A stretch of DNA of 64,000 nucleotides from Brevibacterium luteolum. Lineage in GTDB: Bacteria; Actinomycetota; Actinomycetes; Actinomycetales; Brevibacteriaceae. The notes under the pieces are model-generated. The model did not search any database. It saw only the letters and a list, made by a program, of their open reading frames with translations, and was not told the origin of the DNA. The stretch covers positions 62,001-126,000 of the forward strand of contig NZ_JABEMC010000006.1 of NCBI RefSeq assembly GCF_013004595.1, read 5' to 3'. Below are positions 27,068 to 35,398 of the stretch, in pieces (the first letter of the stretch is position 1; every line of letters begins with the position of its first letter). The position numbers and the translations under genes are program-made.

Positions 27068-28201
27068 ATGGTTGATTTCGCGCGCTCTCCACGGTCGACC
27101 CTCGGCGTCGAATGGGAACTCGGGCTTGTCGATACGGCCTCGCTCGACCTCGTGCCGCGTGCCGGCGAGGTGCTCGCTGCCGTCGAGGAGCGCGCCGCGC
27201 TGCGTGGGCGGATCGTCGGGGAGATGCTGACGAACACCGTCGAGGCGGTCACCGGCGTGCACCGCACCGTCGCTCAGGCCAGTGCGGAGCTGGCCGAGAC
27301 GATCGGCCAGCTGCACGAGATCACCGAGCCGCTGGGCATCCGGGTGCTCTCAGCCGGCACCCACCCATTCGCCCGCTGGAAGGATCAGCAGGTCACCGAG
27401 GCCGAACGCTACGCCGAGCTCATCAACCGCACCCAGTGGTGGGGCCGGCACATGCTCATCTTCGGGCTGCATACGCATGTCGGGATCGATGACCGGGACA
27501 AGGTGCTGCCGATCCTGAATGCACTGCTGGCCTACGTGCCGCATCTGCAGGCGGTGAGTGCATCTTCGCCGTTCTGGTCCCGGCAGGACACGAGCTACGC
27601 CTCGAACCGGGCGATGATGTTCCAGCAGCTGCCGACGGCCGGGCTGCCGTATCAGTTCGATGCCTGGGCTGATTACGAGGCGTATACGCGCGACATGTTC
27701 ACCACCGGTATCATCGATGAGATCAACGAGATCCGCTGGGACATCCGCCCAGCGCCCAAGTGGGGCACGATCGAGGTGCGGGTCTGCGATGCGATGCCGA
27801 GCCTGCGCGAAGTCGCCGCTGTCACCGCGTTCGTCCAGTGCCTCGTCGATGACTTCTCCGCCCGTCTCGATGCCGGTGAGACGCTGCCGACGATGCCGGA
27901 TTGGTTCCATGTGGAGAACAAGTGGCGGGCGGCGCGCTATGCGATGGAGGCGATCATCATCGAAAACGCCGCCGCCGATGAGCGGCTCGTCACCGATGTC
28001 ATCGCCGATGAGGTCGCGCGCCTGCAGCCGGTGGCTGAGAGGCTCGGCTGTGTCGACGAGCTGGCCGACATGCTGCGGTTCGCTGAGACCGGGGCGAGCT
28101 ACCAGCGCCAGCGCGCGGAGTTCTACCGCACCGGCAAGCTGACCGCTGTGGCCCGCCAGCTGGCTGAGGAATTCGACGCCGGGGTGCACGGCAGGCTCTG
28201 A
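27068..28201 (+). CDS. Carboxylate-amine ligase of the GCS2 family (YbdK-like, glutamate-cysteine ligase type)
   Basis: ATP-dependent ligase of 377 aa. Family signatures: STLGVEWELGLVD at the N-terminus, VGEMLTNTVEAVTGVH, AGTHPFARW, FGLHTHVGI and WDIRPAPKWGTIEVRVCD. GCS2/YbdK proteins have weak glutamate-cysteine ligase activity and their physiological product in actinobacteria is not settled. ATG 27068 preferred over TTG 27062. Monocistronic, convergent with the NUDIX gene. Confidence 0.85.
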   Translation: MVDFARSPRSTLGVEWELGLVDTASLDLVPRAGEVLAAVEERAALRGRIVGEMLTNTVEAVTGVHRTVAQASAELAETIGQLHEITEPLGIRVLSAGTHPFARWKDQQVTEAERYAELINRTQWWGRHMLIFGLHTHVGIDDRDKVLPILNALLAYVPHLQAVSASSPFWSRQDTSYASNRAMMFQQLPTAGLPYQFDAWADYEAYTRDMFTTGIIDEINEIRWDIRPAPKWGTIEVRVCDAMPSLREVAAVTAFVQCLVDDFSARLDAGETLPTMPDWFHVENKWRAARYAMEAIIIENAAADERLVTDVIADEVARLQPVAERLGCVDELADMLRFAETGASYQRQRAEFYRTGKLTAVARQLAEEFDAGVHGRL

Positions 28202-28233
28202 CCGCGGGGCCGGGTCGCCGTTCCCGAGGCGCT

Positions 28234-28267
28234 CGCCGGCAGGTTTCCGCCCGCCGGCAGGTTTCCG
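28234..28267. repeat. Tandem 16-bp direct repeat between convergent genes
   Basis: CGCCGGCAGGTTTCCG at 28234-28249 and 28252-28267, identical, 18-bp period, with a partial third copy after it. It lies between the ligase stop and the NUDIX stop. Confidence 0.65.
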
Positions 28268-28285
28268 GTCGCCGGGTGCCGTGTT

Positions 28286-28867
28286 TCAGTCGTCGAGCAC
28301 TGCGCGCAGCTGCGGCCAGGCGGCCGCGAAACCGGGGTGCAGCGGATAGTCGGCGACCTCGTCAAGGGGCACCCAGCGCAGGTCGAGGCTTTCGATATCG
28401 GCGATGAACGCCTCGAGGTGTTCGGTGGCTTCGGAGATGACGGTGGTGTACGACCAGCCGTCTTTGTCGACGACGTGCGTGTCGAGGATCTTGATGCCTG
28501 AGCCGTCGAGAGCCGGCACACCGGCTTCTTCATGGCATTCGCGGATCGCCCCGGCAGTCGGAGTCTCATCGGCGTCGATCGCCCCGCCGGGGATCCCCCA
28601 CGTGTCGCCGTGGGCTGACCAGGGCACTCGGTGCTGCAGCAGCACACCGCGTTCGCGGTCGTGGATGAGCAGTCCTGCGGCACCGAATCTGCCCCAGAAA
28701 CGTCCCTGCGGGGTTTCGATCCAGCCGTCACCGGACCGGCGGCGGGCGCGCAGCTCGTCGATCGGCGGCATGGACCGGCGCGCCTCGGCTGGGGTTGGCG
28801 CATCGGCTGGGCTCGGGTTGCTGTCTGGCGTCGGGGTCTCGTTGCGGTCAGGGTCGGATGTAGACAT
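28286..28867 (-). CDS. NUDIX hydrolase
   Basis: 193 aa, hydrolysing a nucleoside-diphosphate-linked substrate. The Nudix box is intact, running from GGAIDADE through REC to HEEAGV (consensus GX5EX7REUXEEXGU). A 40-residue Pro/Ser/Asp-rich N-terminal tail precedes the domain. The ATG at 28867 lies inside the 3' end of tsaD (20-nt overlap), so it is the last gene of the t6A operon. Substrate not predictable. Confidence 0.85.
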   Translation of the reverse strand: MSTSDPDRNETPTPDSNPSPADAPTPAEARRSMPPIDELRARRRSGDGWIETPQGRFWGRFGAAGLLIHDRERGVLLQHRVPWSAHGDTWGIPGGAIDADETPTAGAIRECHEEAGVPALDGSGIKILDTHVVDKDGWSYTTVISEATEHLEAFIADIESLDLRWVPLDEVADYPLHPGFAAAWPQLRAVLDD

Positions 28868-29993
28868 CGCGCACCTCCAGTGAGGAGAAGACTGCGAAGT
28901 CCTCTGGTGAGGGCGGCAGTCCGCGGGTGACGAGTTCGGCGCCGAGGGCGGCGACCATCGCACCGTTGTCGGTGCACAGCTTCAGCGGCGGGATCCGCAG
29001 GGTGACGCCGGCCTCGCTGCAGCGTTCGGCCAGGGTCTCGCGCAGCCGCCGGTTGGCCGCCACTCCCCCGCCGAGCATGACGTGGTCGATGCCGTGATCC
29101 TCACACGCGAGCAGCGTCTTGGTCACGAGCACGTCGACAACGGCTGTCTCGAAGGATGCGGTGACGTCGGCTAAGCGCAGGTCTGTCAACTGCCGGCTGG
29201 TCTCCCGGTTGCCGGCGGCGCGTGCGGCCTCGTAGGCGGTGACGAAGCGCAGGGCTGCGGTTTTGAGCCCGGAGAAGGAGAACGAGTAGCGGCGCTGAGG
29301 GTCGCGGAGGTCCTTGGCGGCGGAGAGTCCGCGCGGGAATTTCACGCTGGCCGGATCGCCCGGCTGGCCGGTGCCGTCGAGGATGCCGGCGGCGGCTTTC
29401 GAGATGTTCGGCCCGCCCGGATAGCTCAGGCCCAGCAGCCGAGCGGTTTTGTCGAAGGCCTCACCGGCGGCGTCGTCGATGGTGGCGCCGAGCAGTTCGA
29501 TGTCGTCGACAAGGTCGCCGATGCGCAGGATCTCGGTGTGCCCGCCGGAGACGAGCAGCGCGATCGACGGGGTCACCGGGCCCGAGGCGGTGGCTGGGTT
29601 CTGCAGATCGTCGGCGACGAGGTCGACGGCGATGTGGGCGGCTAGGTGGTTGATGCCGTAGAGGGGCAGCCTGGTGGCCGCTGCGAGGCCTTTGGCGGCG
29701 GCGACGCCGACCATGAGCGCTCCGGAGAGCCCGGGGCCTGCGGTCACGGCGATCGCATCGATGTCATCGAGGGTGACGCCTGCGTCGGTGAGCGCTTCGT
29801 CGATGGTCGGGCCGATGGCGTGGATGTGGGCGCGGGAGGCGACTTCGGGCACGACGCCGCCGAAGCGCACATGCTCGTCCATCGAGGAGGCGACGGTGTT
29901 CGTCAGCAGGGTGCGCCCGCGCACGATCCCGACGCCGGTTTCGTCGCAGGAGGATTCGATGCCGAGGACGAGCGGGCGGCCAGCAGCGCTCAT
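28848..29993 (-). CDS. tsaD: tRNA N6-adenosine threonylcarbamoyltransferase
   Basis: Kae1/Qri7-family ATPase that transfers threonylcarbamoyl to A37 of ANN-decoding tRNAs with TsaB and TsaE (381 aa). Motifs: [15 protein letters not shown], metal ligands in [10 protein letters not shown] and [38 protein letters not shown]. Its ATG overlaps the SRPBCC stop by four nt. It carries one copy of the dispersed 12-mer at 29581. Confidence 0.95.
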   Translation of the reverse strand: MSAAGRPLVLGIESSCDETGVGIVRGRTLLTNTVASSMDEHVRFGGVVPEVASRAHIHAIGPTIDEALTDAGVTLDDIDAIAVTAGPGLSGALMVGVAAAKGLAAATRLPLYGINHLAAHIAVDLVADDLQNPATASGPVTPSIALLVSGGHTEILRIGDLVDDIELLGATIDDAAGEAFDKTARLLGLSYPGGPNISKAAAGILDGTGQPGDPASVKFPRGLSAAKDLRDPQRRYSFSFSGLKTAALRFVTAYEAARAAGNRETSRQLTDLRLADVTASFETAVVDVLVTKTLLACEDHGIDHVMLGGGVAANRRLRETLAERCSEAGVTLRIPPLKLCTDNGAMVAALGAELVTRGLPPSPEDFAVFSSLEVRDVYIRP

Positions 29994-30514
29994 CGGCTCG
30001 CCTCAGCGGCGTTGGCGCGGGCTTCATCTGTTAGGGCGGTGAAGGCCTCGGCGTGGACGTCAGGGTTGCCCTGGCGGTCCATCGGATGGCCGAGCTGTGC
30101 GGCCAGCAGCTCGAGGTGGGAGGGCCACAGTCCTTCGACCTGGCTGTCGATCGAATCGGCGGCGGCCGTGCAGTCGGGGTGTGGGCGGGTGACGATGACC
30201 TCGGTGGTGCTCTCGTCATCCTCGGCGGGCCGGAGGCTGAAGCCGGTGAGCCCGAAGTCGGCGAAGTCGAGCATGACATCGGATTCTTCGGCGCAGTGGA
30301 TGATCTCGGCGGTGAAGGTCTCGCCGTCGCCGGCGTCGAAGGTCAGTGTGTCGCCTGCCCGCGTGTACGGCGCGAACCACGCGCCACAGGCGGCAGGGTC
30401 TGCGATCTGTGCCCACACCTCGGCGGCGGTCACCGGCAGTGTCGTGCGGATGTCGAGGTCGACGCCGTCTTCCCAGGGCACGAGTGAGAAGCGCAGGACA
30501 GGCGAGGATGTCAT
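29990..30514 (-). CDS. SRPBCC/START-like domain protein
   Basis: 174 aa with the AHSA1-like pattern: [21 protein letters not shown] at the start, a beta-rich middle ending [12 protein letters not shown], and a C-terminal helix [17 protein letters not shown]. Such folds bind hydrophobic ligands or act as chaperone/toxin-antitoxin type proteins; no specific role is evident. It is wedged between rimI and tsaD and coupled to tsaD by ATGA. TAGCCT 6 nt before its ATG suggests an internal leaderless promoter. Confidence 0.72.
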   Translation of the reverse strand: MTSSPVLRFSLVPWEDGVDLDIRTTLPVTAAEVWAQIADPAACGAWFAPYTRAGDTLTFDAGDGETFTAEIIHCAEESDVMLDFADFGLTGFSLRPAEDDESTTEVIVTRPHPDCTAAADSIDSQVEGLWPSHLELLAAQLGHPMDRQGNPDVHAEAFTALTDEARANAAEASR

Positions 30515-30526
30515 GGCTTCAGGCTA
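30515..30526 (-). promoter_or_regulatory. -10 box and leaderless start of the SRPBCC gene
   Basis: TAGCCT (minus strand, 30526-30521) is 6 nt before the ATG at 30514, inside the 50-nt gap after rimI. It would allow separate expression of SRPBCC-tsaD-NUDIX. Confidence 0.45.
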
Positions 30527-30564
30527 CCAATTCCGGGCCGCGCAGTTCGGTCAGTTGAGGAGTG

Positions 30565-31164
30565 TCACAGCAGTGCGCGCATGAGCACGGCGTCGGCGTC
30601 GCGGTAGTAGCCGGGGCGGCGGTCGAGTTCTACGAATCCGTCGGCGGCGTACATCGCCTGGGCCGCTATGTTGTCGGCGCGGACGTCGAGGTGGACGGCT
30701 TCGACGCCGTTGGCGCGGGCGTGGTCGAGCAGGGCGTCGAGCAGCCGGCGGCCGATCCCCTGCCGGCGGGCGTCCGGGTGGGAGGCGATCGTGAGGATGT
30801 CGGCCTGCGGGCCGGAAACGCTCAGGCCGGCGAAGCCGAGGAGTCCCGGGCTGGCGGCGTTGCCGGCAGCTGCGGCGTCGAGGACGATGAAGTGCCGGCC
30901 CGGGGCTGCCAGCTCCGACCAGAAGTAGGCCTCTGACCAGGCATCAGCGCCGAAGATCGCGGCGTCGAGGGCGGCGATGGGTGCGATGTCGAACCAGCGC
31001 ATCCGCCGGATCACTCCGGCGTCGGCACCTGTGGCCGCAGCGCCAGCGGCGGGGTTGGTTCCTGCGGCTGGGTCGGCTCCCGTCGCCTCGGCTTGTGCCT
31101 CAGCTTCTGCGGCAGGGCCGGTTCCTGCAGCGGGGTCAGCTCCTGCGGCGGGGTCGTCGCTCAT
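30565..31164 (-). CDS. rimI: Ribosomal protein S18-alanine N-acetyltransferase
   Basis: GNAT enzyme, 199 aa; acetyl-CoA loop RRQGIGRRLLDALLDHA and C-terminal YYRDADAVLMR match RimI. The ATG at 31164 overlaps the tsaB stop by four nt. The first 50 residues are a low-complexity Ala/Gly/Asp/Pro tail with repeats of DPAAG, absent from standard RimI (about 150 aa). Position between tsaB and tsaD is the classic order. Confidence 0.88.
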   Translation of the reverse strand: MSDDPAAGADPAAGTGPAAEAEAQAEATGADPAAGTNPAAGAAATGADAGVIRRMRWFDIAPIAALDAAIFGADAWSEAYFWSELAAPGRHFIVLDAAAAGNAASPGLLGFAGLSVSGPQADILTIASHPDARRQGIGRRLLDALLDHARANGVEAVHLDVRADNIAAQAMYAADGFVELDRRPGYYRDADAVLMRALL

Positions 31165-31859
31165 CGCAGGCTCGTCTCGCGGCGGGCGGCCGGGGCGGCG
31201 TCGGGGGCGCGCAGGTACAGCGGGGTCGTCGGCCACAGCTCGCCGCCGGATGCCAGGATCCGGGAGGCGGCGATCGCGAGGTCGGCAGCCGCCGGAGGTG
31301 CGGTGTCGAGGATCGGGTCGGCCACCTCGGGCACGGCGAGCAGCTCAGGATAGAGCTCGAACCCGCCTCCGATGCCCGCCGGCGTCTGCTCCCCTGCCGT
31401 CTCGGTCAGACGGGCTGCCAGATCGGCCGGTGCCGACACCTCGGGCCCGGTAGCGATGACGGGCACGCCGTGCTCGTCGAGTCCGGCGAAGCGGGTCCAG
31501 TAGACCTCTCTGCGGCGCGCATCGGTGGCGGCGAGCAGCGCGGCTGCGGGGTCGAGGCTGCGGTAGGCGCGCACGGCGAGCGCGAGGTGGCTGGGCACCC
31601 CGGCAGCGGTGATGCCGGCGCCGAGGCTGTAGCCGATCGCGGTGGCGATGCCGGCGCGCAGGCCGGTGAACGGGCCCGGCCCGACTCCGGTGACGACGAG
31701 TTCAGGGGCCGGCTGGCCGGCGGTGAGTGAGCGGATGGCCGGGCCGGTGAGCTCGGCATGCTTGCCGCCGGCGGCCGCACTCCACTCGGCGAGGACGGTC
31801 TCGCCGTCGGTCAGCGCCGCAGTGGCGGTGGCCGAGGTGTCGATCGCAAGGATGATCAT
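31161..31859 (-). CDS. tsaB: tRNA t6A biosynthesis protein TsaB
   Basis: ASKHA-fold partner of TsaD (232 aa). Typical segments: MIILAIDTSATATAAL, AGGKHAELTGPAI, VVTGVGPGPFTGLRAGIATAIGYS. The start overlaps the tsaE stop by four nt and its stop overlaps rimI by four nt. Confidence 0.93.
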   Translation of the reverse strand: MIILAIDTSATATAALTDGETVLAEWSAAAGGKHAELTGPAIRSLTAGQPAPELVVTGVGPGPFTGLRAGIATAIGYSLGAGITAAGVPSHLALAVRAYRSLDPAAALLAATDARRREVYWTRFAGLDEHGVPVIATGPEVSAPADLAARLTETAGEQTPAGIGGGFELYPELLAVPEVADPILDTAPPAAADLAIAASRILASGGELWPTTPLYLRAPDAAPAARRETSLR

Positions 31860-32506
31860 GCGGGCTCCTGCTCTGCGAAGGCGGCGGCGATGGCGCTGAT
31901 GCGCGTCTTCCAGCTCGGCCCGGTCGGGATGAGCCGGATCGTGCGGGTCTCGTCCTCATCAGCCTCGGTGAGGTCGACGGGGCCGGGGGTGTCGCCGAGG
32001 AGATCGGAGACGTCGAGGGACCCGGTGTCGGGGCCGGCAGCCGGGTCGCTGCCGGGGTCGTCTGCGCTCGTGGCTGGGTCGGCGTCCGGTGCCGCCTCGG
32101 GGTCCTCGCCTGCGCGGGTGATGACGATCTCGAGGCGATCGGCCGAGAGTTCTTCGGCCAGGCCGCGGCCCCATTCGATGACGGTGACGGCTTCGTCGTG
32201 ACCGTATTCGAGGTCGAGGTCGGAGAATTCGGCGGCGTCGCCGAGGCGATAGGCGTCGACGTGCACGAGCGGCGGCCGGTCGTCGTGCGGGTTCGCGTGC
32301 GCGCGGGCGATGACGAAGGTCGGTGAGGACACCCGGCCGGTCACCCCGAGGGCGGTGGCGAGGAACTGGGTGAGCGTCGTCTTCCCGGCACCGAGGTTGC
32401 CGGTGAGGATGAGCACGTCACCGGCCTGCAGCTGGGCGGCGAGCAGCGAGGCGAAGCGCTCCATGTCCTCGCGGTCGCCGATGGCAAGGTGGGTGGAGTC
32501 GGTCAC
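31856..32506 (-). CDS. tsaE: tRNA t6A biosynthesis ATPase TsaE
   Basis: P-loop ATPase of 216 aa energising the TsaBD complex. Walker A TGNLGAGKTT, then SSPTFVIARAH and HVDAYRLGD, and VIEWGRGLAE as Walker B region. Typical TsaE is about 150-165 aa; here a Asp/Pro/Ala/Gly-rich stretch of roughly 45 residues (around 130-175) is inserted before the C-terminal strand. Coupled on both sides by ATGA overlaps with alr and tsaB. Confidence 0.92.
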   Translation of the reverse strand: MTDSTHLAIGDREDMERFASLLAAQLQAGDVLILTGNLGAGKTTLTQFLATALGVTGRVSSPTFVIARAHANPHDDRPPLVHVDAYRLGDAAEFSDLDLEYGHDEAVTVIEWGRGLAEELSADRLEIVITRAGEDPEAAPDADPATSADDPGSDPAAGPDTGSLDVSDLLGDTPGPVDLTEADEDETRTIRLIPTGPSWKTRISAIAAAFAEQEPA

Positions 32507-33843
32507 CGGTCACCGCCTCGGGCGCGGTCACCGGGCGCGCTGGCGGCATCCGCGCCCACGGCGATGCGGTCGACGCGGGCGCTGATGCAGGTGACGATCT
32601 CGTAGTTGATCGTCTCGCACCAGTCCGCCCACTCTTCAGCGCTCGGGCCGGTGGTGCCGTCACCGATGATGATCACCTCGTCGCCGATCGCCACCTGGCC
32701 GCCGTCGACGGCCGGGCCGATGTCGAGGATCATCTGGTCCATCGCGATGCGCCCGACGATCGGGTAGCGGCGCCCGCCGATGGCGACATCGCCGCGGTTG
32801 CCGGCGATGCGCGGCAGGCCGTCGCCGTAGCCGCCGGCGACGAGTGCGAATCGGGTGTCGCGCTCACACCGGTAGGTCAGGCCGTAGGAGGCGCCGTGAC
32901 CGGCGGGGACGTCCTTGACGTTGAGGACCCGGGAGGTGAGCGTCATGACCGGGGTGAGGCCGAGCTGCGCGGCGGTCTTGTCTTCGAATGGGCTGATGCC
33001 GTAGAGGCTGATGCCGGCGCGCACGTGGCTGCCGGGCACCGGGTCGAGCGAGAGCGCGGCCGGCGAGTTGGCGAGGGTCACCATGAGGTCGTCTGCGCGC
33101 AGGGCGTGCGGCAGTTCGGCCTGCAGGCGGCCGTAGAGGGTGTCGAAGCGGTGCAGCTGGTCGACGGTCGCCGGGTCGCCGGGGATGTCGGCGTTGGCGA
33201 AATGGGTCATGATGCCGGTCACCCGCACCGGCGCCGAGGCGGGCGGTTCGGCGGTTCCGGCAGTTCCGGTGGCGGCCGTCCCGGCGGTTCGGGCAGTTCC
33301 GGCGGTGGCCGTCCCGGTCGTTGCCTGCGCACCGGCGGCGGTGCTGGGCTCGGCGGCAAGCGTGCGCAGTCGTTCGATGACAGTGTCGAGCTGGGACAGG
33401 GAGAGGCCGTTGCGGCCCAGCCCCGTGTCGAGTTTGAGGTGCACGTCCTGAGTGCGCCCGGTCGCCCGGCCTGCGGCGATGGCGGCCTCGAGGGCTTCGG
33501 GGGTGGAGATGCCCAGTTCGATCCCGGCGCGTGTGCAAACAGTGAGGTCGGCAGCCGGGTCGAAGAGCCAGCACAGGATCCGAGCCCCGGAATCCGGGCC
33601 GAGCAGCTGGGACAGGGCCACCGCCTCGGGCACGGTCGCCACGGCGAAGTCCCGCAGTCCGGCGGCATACAGCGCAGGGGCGACGATGTCGGTGGAGTGG
33701 CCGTAGGCGTCGGCCTTGACGACGGCCATGAGCTGGGCGGGAGCGACGCGCGCGGCGACGGTGCGGGCGTTGTCGATGAGTGCCGCGGTGTCGATGCGGG
33801 CGGTCATGACCGATCCGGTCGCTGCCTGCGCCGCTGCTGCCAT
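32503..33843 (-). CDS. alr: Alanine racemase
   Basis: PLP enzyme supplying D-alanine for peptidoglycan (446 aa). PLP lysine in AVVKADAYGHS, HLKLDTGLGRNG, and catalytic Tyr region GHGASYGLTYR with GRIAMDQMILD. The ATG at 33843 follows AAGGAGA. A Gly/Thr/Ala-rich insertion of about 40 residues near 175-215, encoded by imperfect 33-bp tandem repeats, interrupts the barrel domain. The stop overlaps tsaE by four nt. Confidence 0.92.
   Translation of the reverse strand: MAAAAQAATGSVMTARIDTAALIDNARTVAARVAPAQLMAVVKADAYGHSTDIVAPALYAAGLRDFAVATVPEAVALSQLLGPDSGARILCWLFDPAADLTVCTRAGIELGISTPEALEAAIAAGRATGRTQDVHLKLDTGLGRNGLSLSQLDTVIERLRTLAAEPSTAAGAQATTGTATAGTARTAGTAATGTAGTAEPPASAPVRVTGIMTHFANADIPGDPATVDQLHRFDTLYGRLQAELPHALRADDLMVTLANSPAALSLDPVPGSHVRAGISLYGISPFEDKTAAQLGLTPVMTLTSRVLNVKDVPAGHGASYGLTYRCERDTRFALVAGGYGDGLPRIAGNRGDVAIGGRRYPIVGRIAMDQMILDIGPAVDGGQVAIGDEVIIIGDGTTGPSAEEWADWCETINYEIVTCISARVDRIAVGADAASAPGDRARGGDR
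33240..33330. repeat. Imperfect 33-bp tandem repeats inside alr
   Basis: GCAGTTCCGG begins near-identical units at 33260 and 33293, 33 bp (11 codons) apart, encoding a (GTA)-like low-complexity loop. Confidence 0.6.
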
Positions 33844-33931
33844 GGGCTGTCTCCTTCGTTGTCGGTGGGTGGTGCTGCCGGGTGGTGCGGCTGGGTGCAC
33901 GTGGCTGTCGTGGTGCTGCCGGGAGCGTGTC

Positions 33932-35398
33932 TCAGGCCTGGTCGAGCACGGCGAGGACGTCGGCTTCGAGAACAGCCGGCAGATGCGAGGCGTGGGTCGC
34001 GTGCGCGCCTGCGCGTGCGTGCATGAGCACTGCCAGCCCGGCCAAATCGGCCAGATCGACATCGGTTCCCGCGGTGGTGGCCAGCAGGGCTCCTAGGATA
34101 CCGGTGAGCACGTCGCCGGTGCCGGCGGTGGCCAGCGTAGCGGGCCCGGGTTCCGGTGCGACGACGGTGCCGTCGGGCCGGGCGATGATCGTTCGGTTGC
34201 CCTTGAGCAGCACGATCGCTTCGAGCACCTGGGCGGCCCGCACGGCGTGGGTGACCGGTTCGGCTTCGACTTCGCAGCGGTTGGGCGCGCCGGTGCCCAG
34301 CCGGGCGAGCAGCTCGGAGAGCTCACCGGCGTGCGGGGTGAGGATGCAGCTCGTCTCCAGCGGCCGGGTGAGCAGCGACAGGCCGCCGGCGTCGATGACG
34401 AGCGGCAGCTGCTGGGATTCGGCGGCGGTGATCGCGTGCTGCATCGTCAGCCGGTCCGGAGCACCCGGCCCGATCGCCCAGGCCTGCACGCGCCCGGCGT
34501 CGGTGACGACCTCCGGGTAGGTCTGCAGGACGGTCTCGGTCACCTCGGCCGGGGCGAGGAGCCGGAGCATGCCCACACCGGTGGCGACCGCCGCCGAGGC
34601 GGTGAGCACGCCGGCACCCGGGAAGCGGGCGGAGCCGGCGACGAGGCCGAGGACGCCGCGGGAGTACTTGTGGTCGCCTGCCTGCGGGCGCGGCCAGAGG
34701 GTCGCGAGGGCGGCATCGTCGGGGACGTGGACGGCCGGGACATGGGGCGACATGTCGAGGCCGATGTCGACCATTGTCACCTCGCCGGCGGCATCGGCAC
34801 CGCCGGGCAACAGGAGGCCGGCCTTGTCGGCGCCGAAGGTGACGGTGTGGGTAGCGCGCACATGGGTGGGCCCACAGGCCCCGGTCGAAGCGTCGACGCC
34901 GGTGGGCGCGTCGACGGCGACGACGAACTGGGAGGAGGCAGCACTTCCCTGCCAGTCGCGGATGAGAGAAACGAGGTCCTCGGGCAGGCCCGGTTTGGCG
35001 CCGGTGCCGAGCACCCCGTCGATGACGAGATCGGCCCGCCGCAGCTGGGCAGCGATCACGGCAGCGGTTTCGGGGCTGAAGGCCTCGGTCCGCCCACCGG
35101 CTGAGATGAAGGCGGCGCTGCCGGCCGGGTGCTGCTTGCCGAACACGTCGACGGCGGTGACGTGGGCGCCGCGGTCTGCGAGGTTCGCGCCGGCGTAGAG
35201 GGCGTCTCCACCGTTGTTGCCGGCACCGACGAGCATGACGACGCGGCTGCCGGGGATCTGGCCGCGTTCGCTCAGCAGACGGCGGCACACGGAAGCGAGC
35301 CCAGCAGCGGCGGCGCGCATGAGCGCCTCCCCGCGGCCTGCCGCCAGCAGCGGCGCCTCTGCCTCTCGGACGGCGGCAGCGGTGTACCCGAGTCTCAT
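33932..35398 (-). CDS. nnr: Bifunctional NAD(P)H-hydrate epimerase/ADP-dependent dehydratase
   Basis: Repairs hydrated NAD(P)H (488 aa). The N-terminal epimerase domain (VVMLVGAGNNGGDALYAG, DLVIDGVLGTG, VVAVDAPTGVD) is fused to a ribokinase-like dehydratase domain (VIDAGGLSLL, CILTPHAGELSELL, TLATAGTGDVLTGILGA). The start overlaps the amidohydrolase stop by four nt (ATGA). The 88-nt gap to alr is the widest in this operon half. Confidence 0.93.
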   Translation of the reverse strand: MRLGYTAAAVREAEAPLLAAGRGEALMRAAAAGLASVCRRLLSERGQIPGSRVVMLVGAGNNGGDALYAGANLADRGAHVTAVDVFGKQHPAGSAAFISAGGRTEAFSPETAAVIAAQLRRADLVIDGVLGTGAKPGLPEDLVSLIRDWQGSAASSQFVVAVDAPTGVDASTGACGPTHVRATHTVTFGADKAGLLLPGGADAAGEVTMVDIGLDMSPHVPAVHVPDDAALATLWPRPQAGDHKYSRGVLGLVAGSARFPGAGVLTASAAVATGVGMLRLLAPAEVTETVLQTYPEVVTDAGRVQAWAIGPGAPDRLTMQHAITAAESQQLPLVIDAGGLSLLTRPLETSCILTPHAGELSELLARLGTGAPNRCEVEAEPVTHAVRAAQVLEAIVLLKGNRTIIARPDGTVVAPEPGPATLATAGTGDVLTGILGALLATTAGTDVDLADLAGLAVLMHARAGAHATHASHLPAVLEADVLAVLDQA

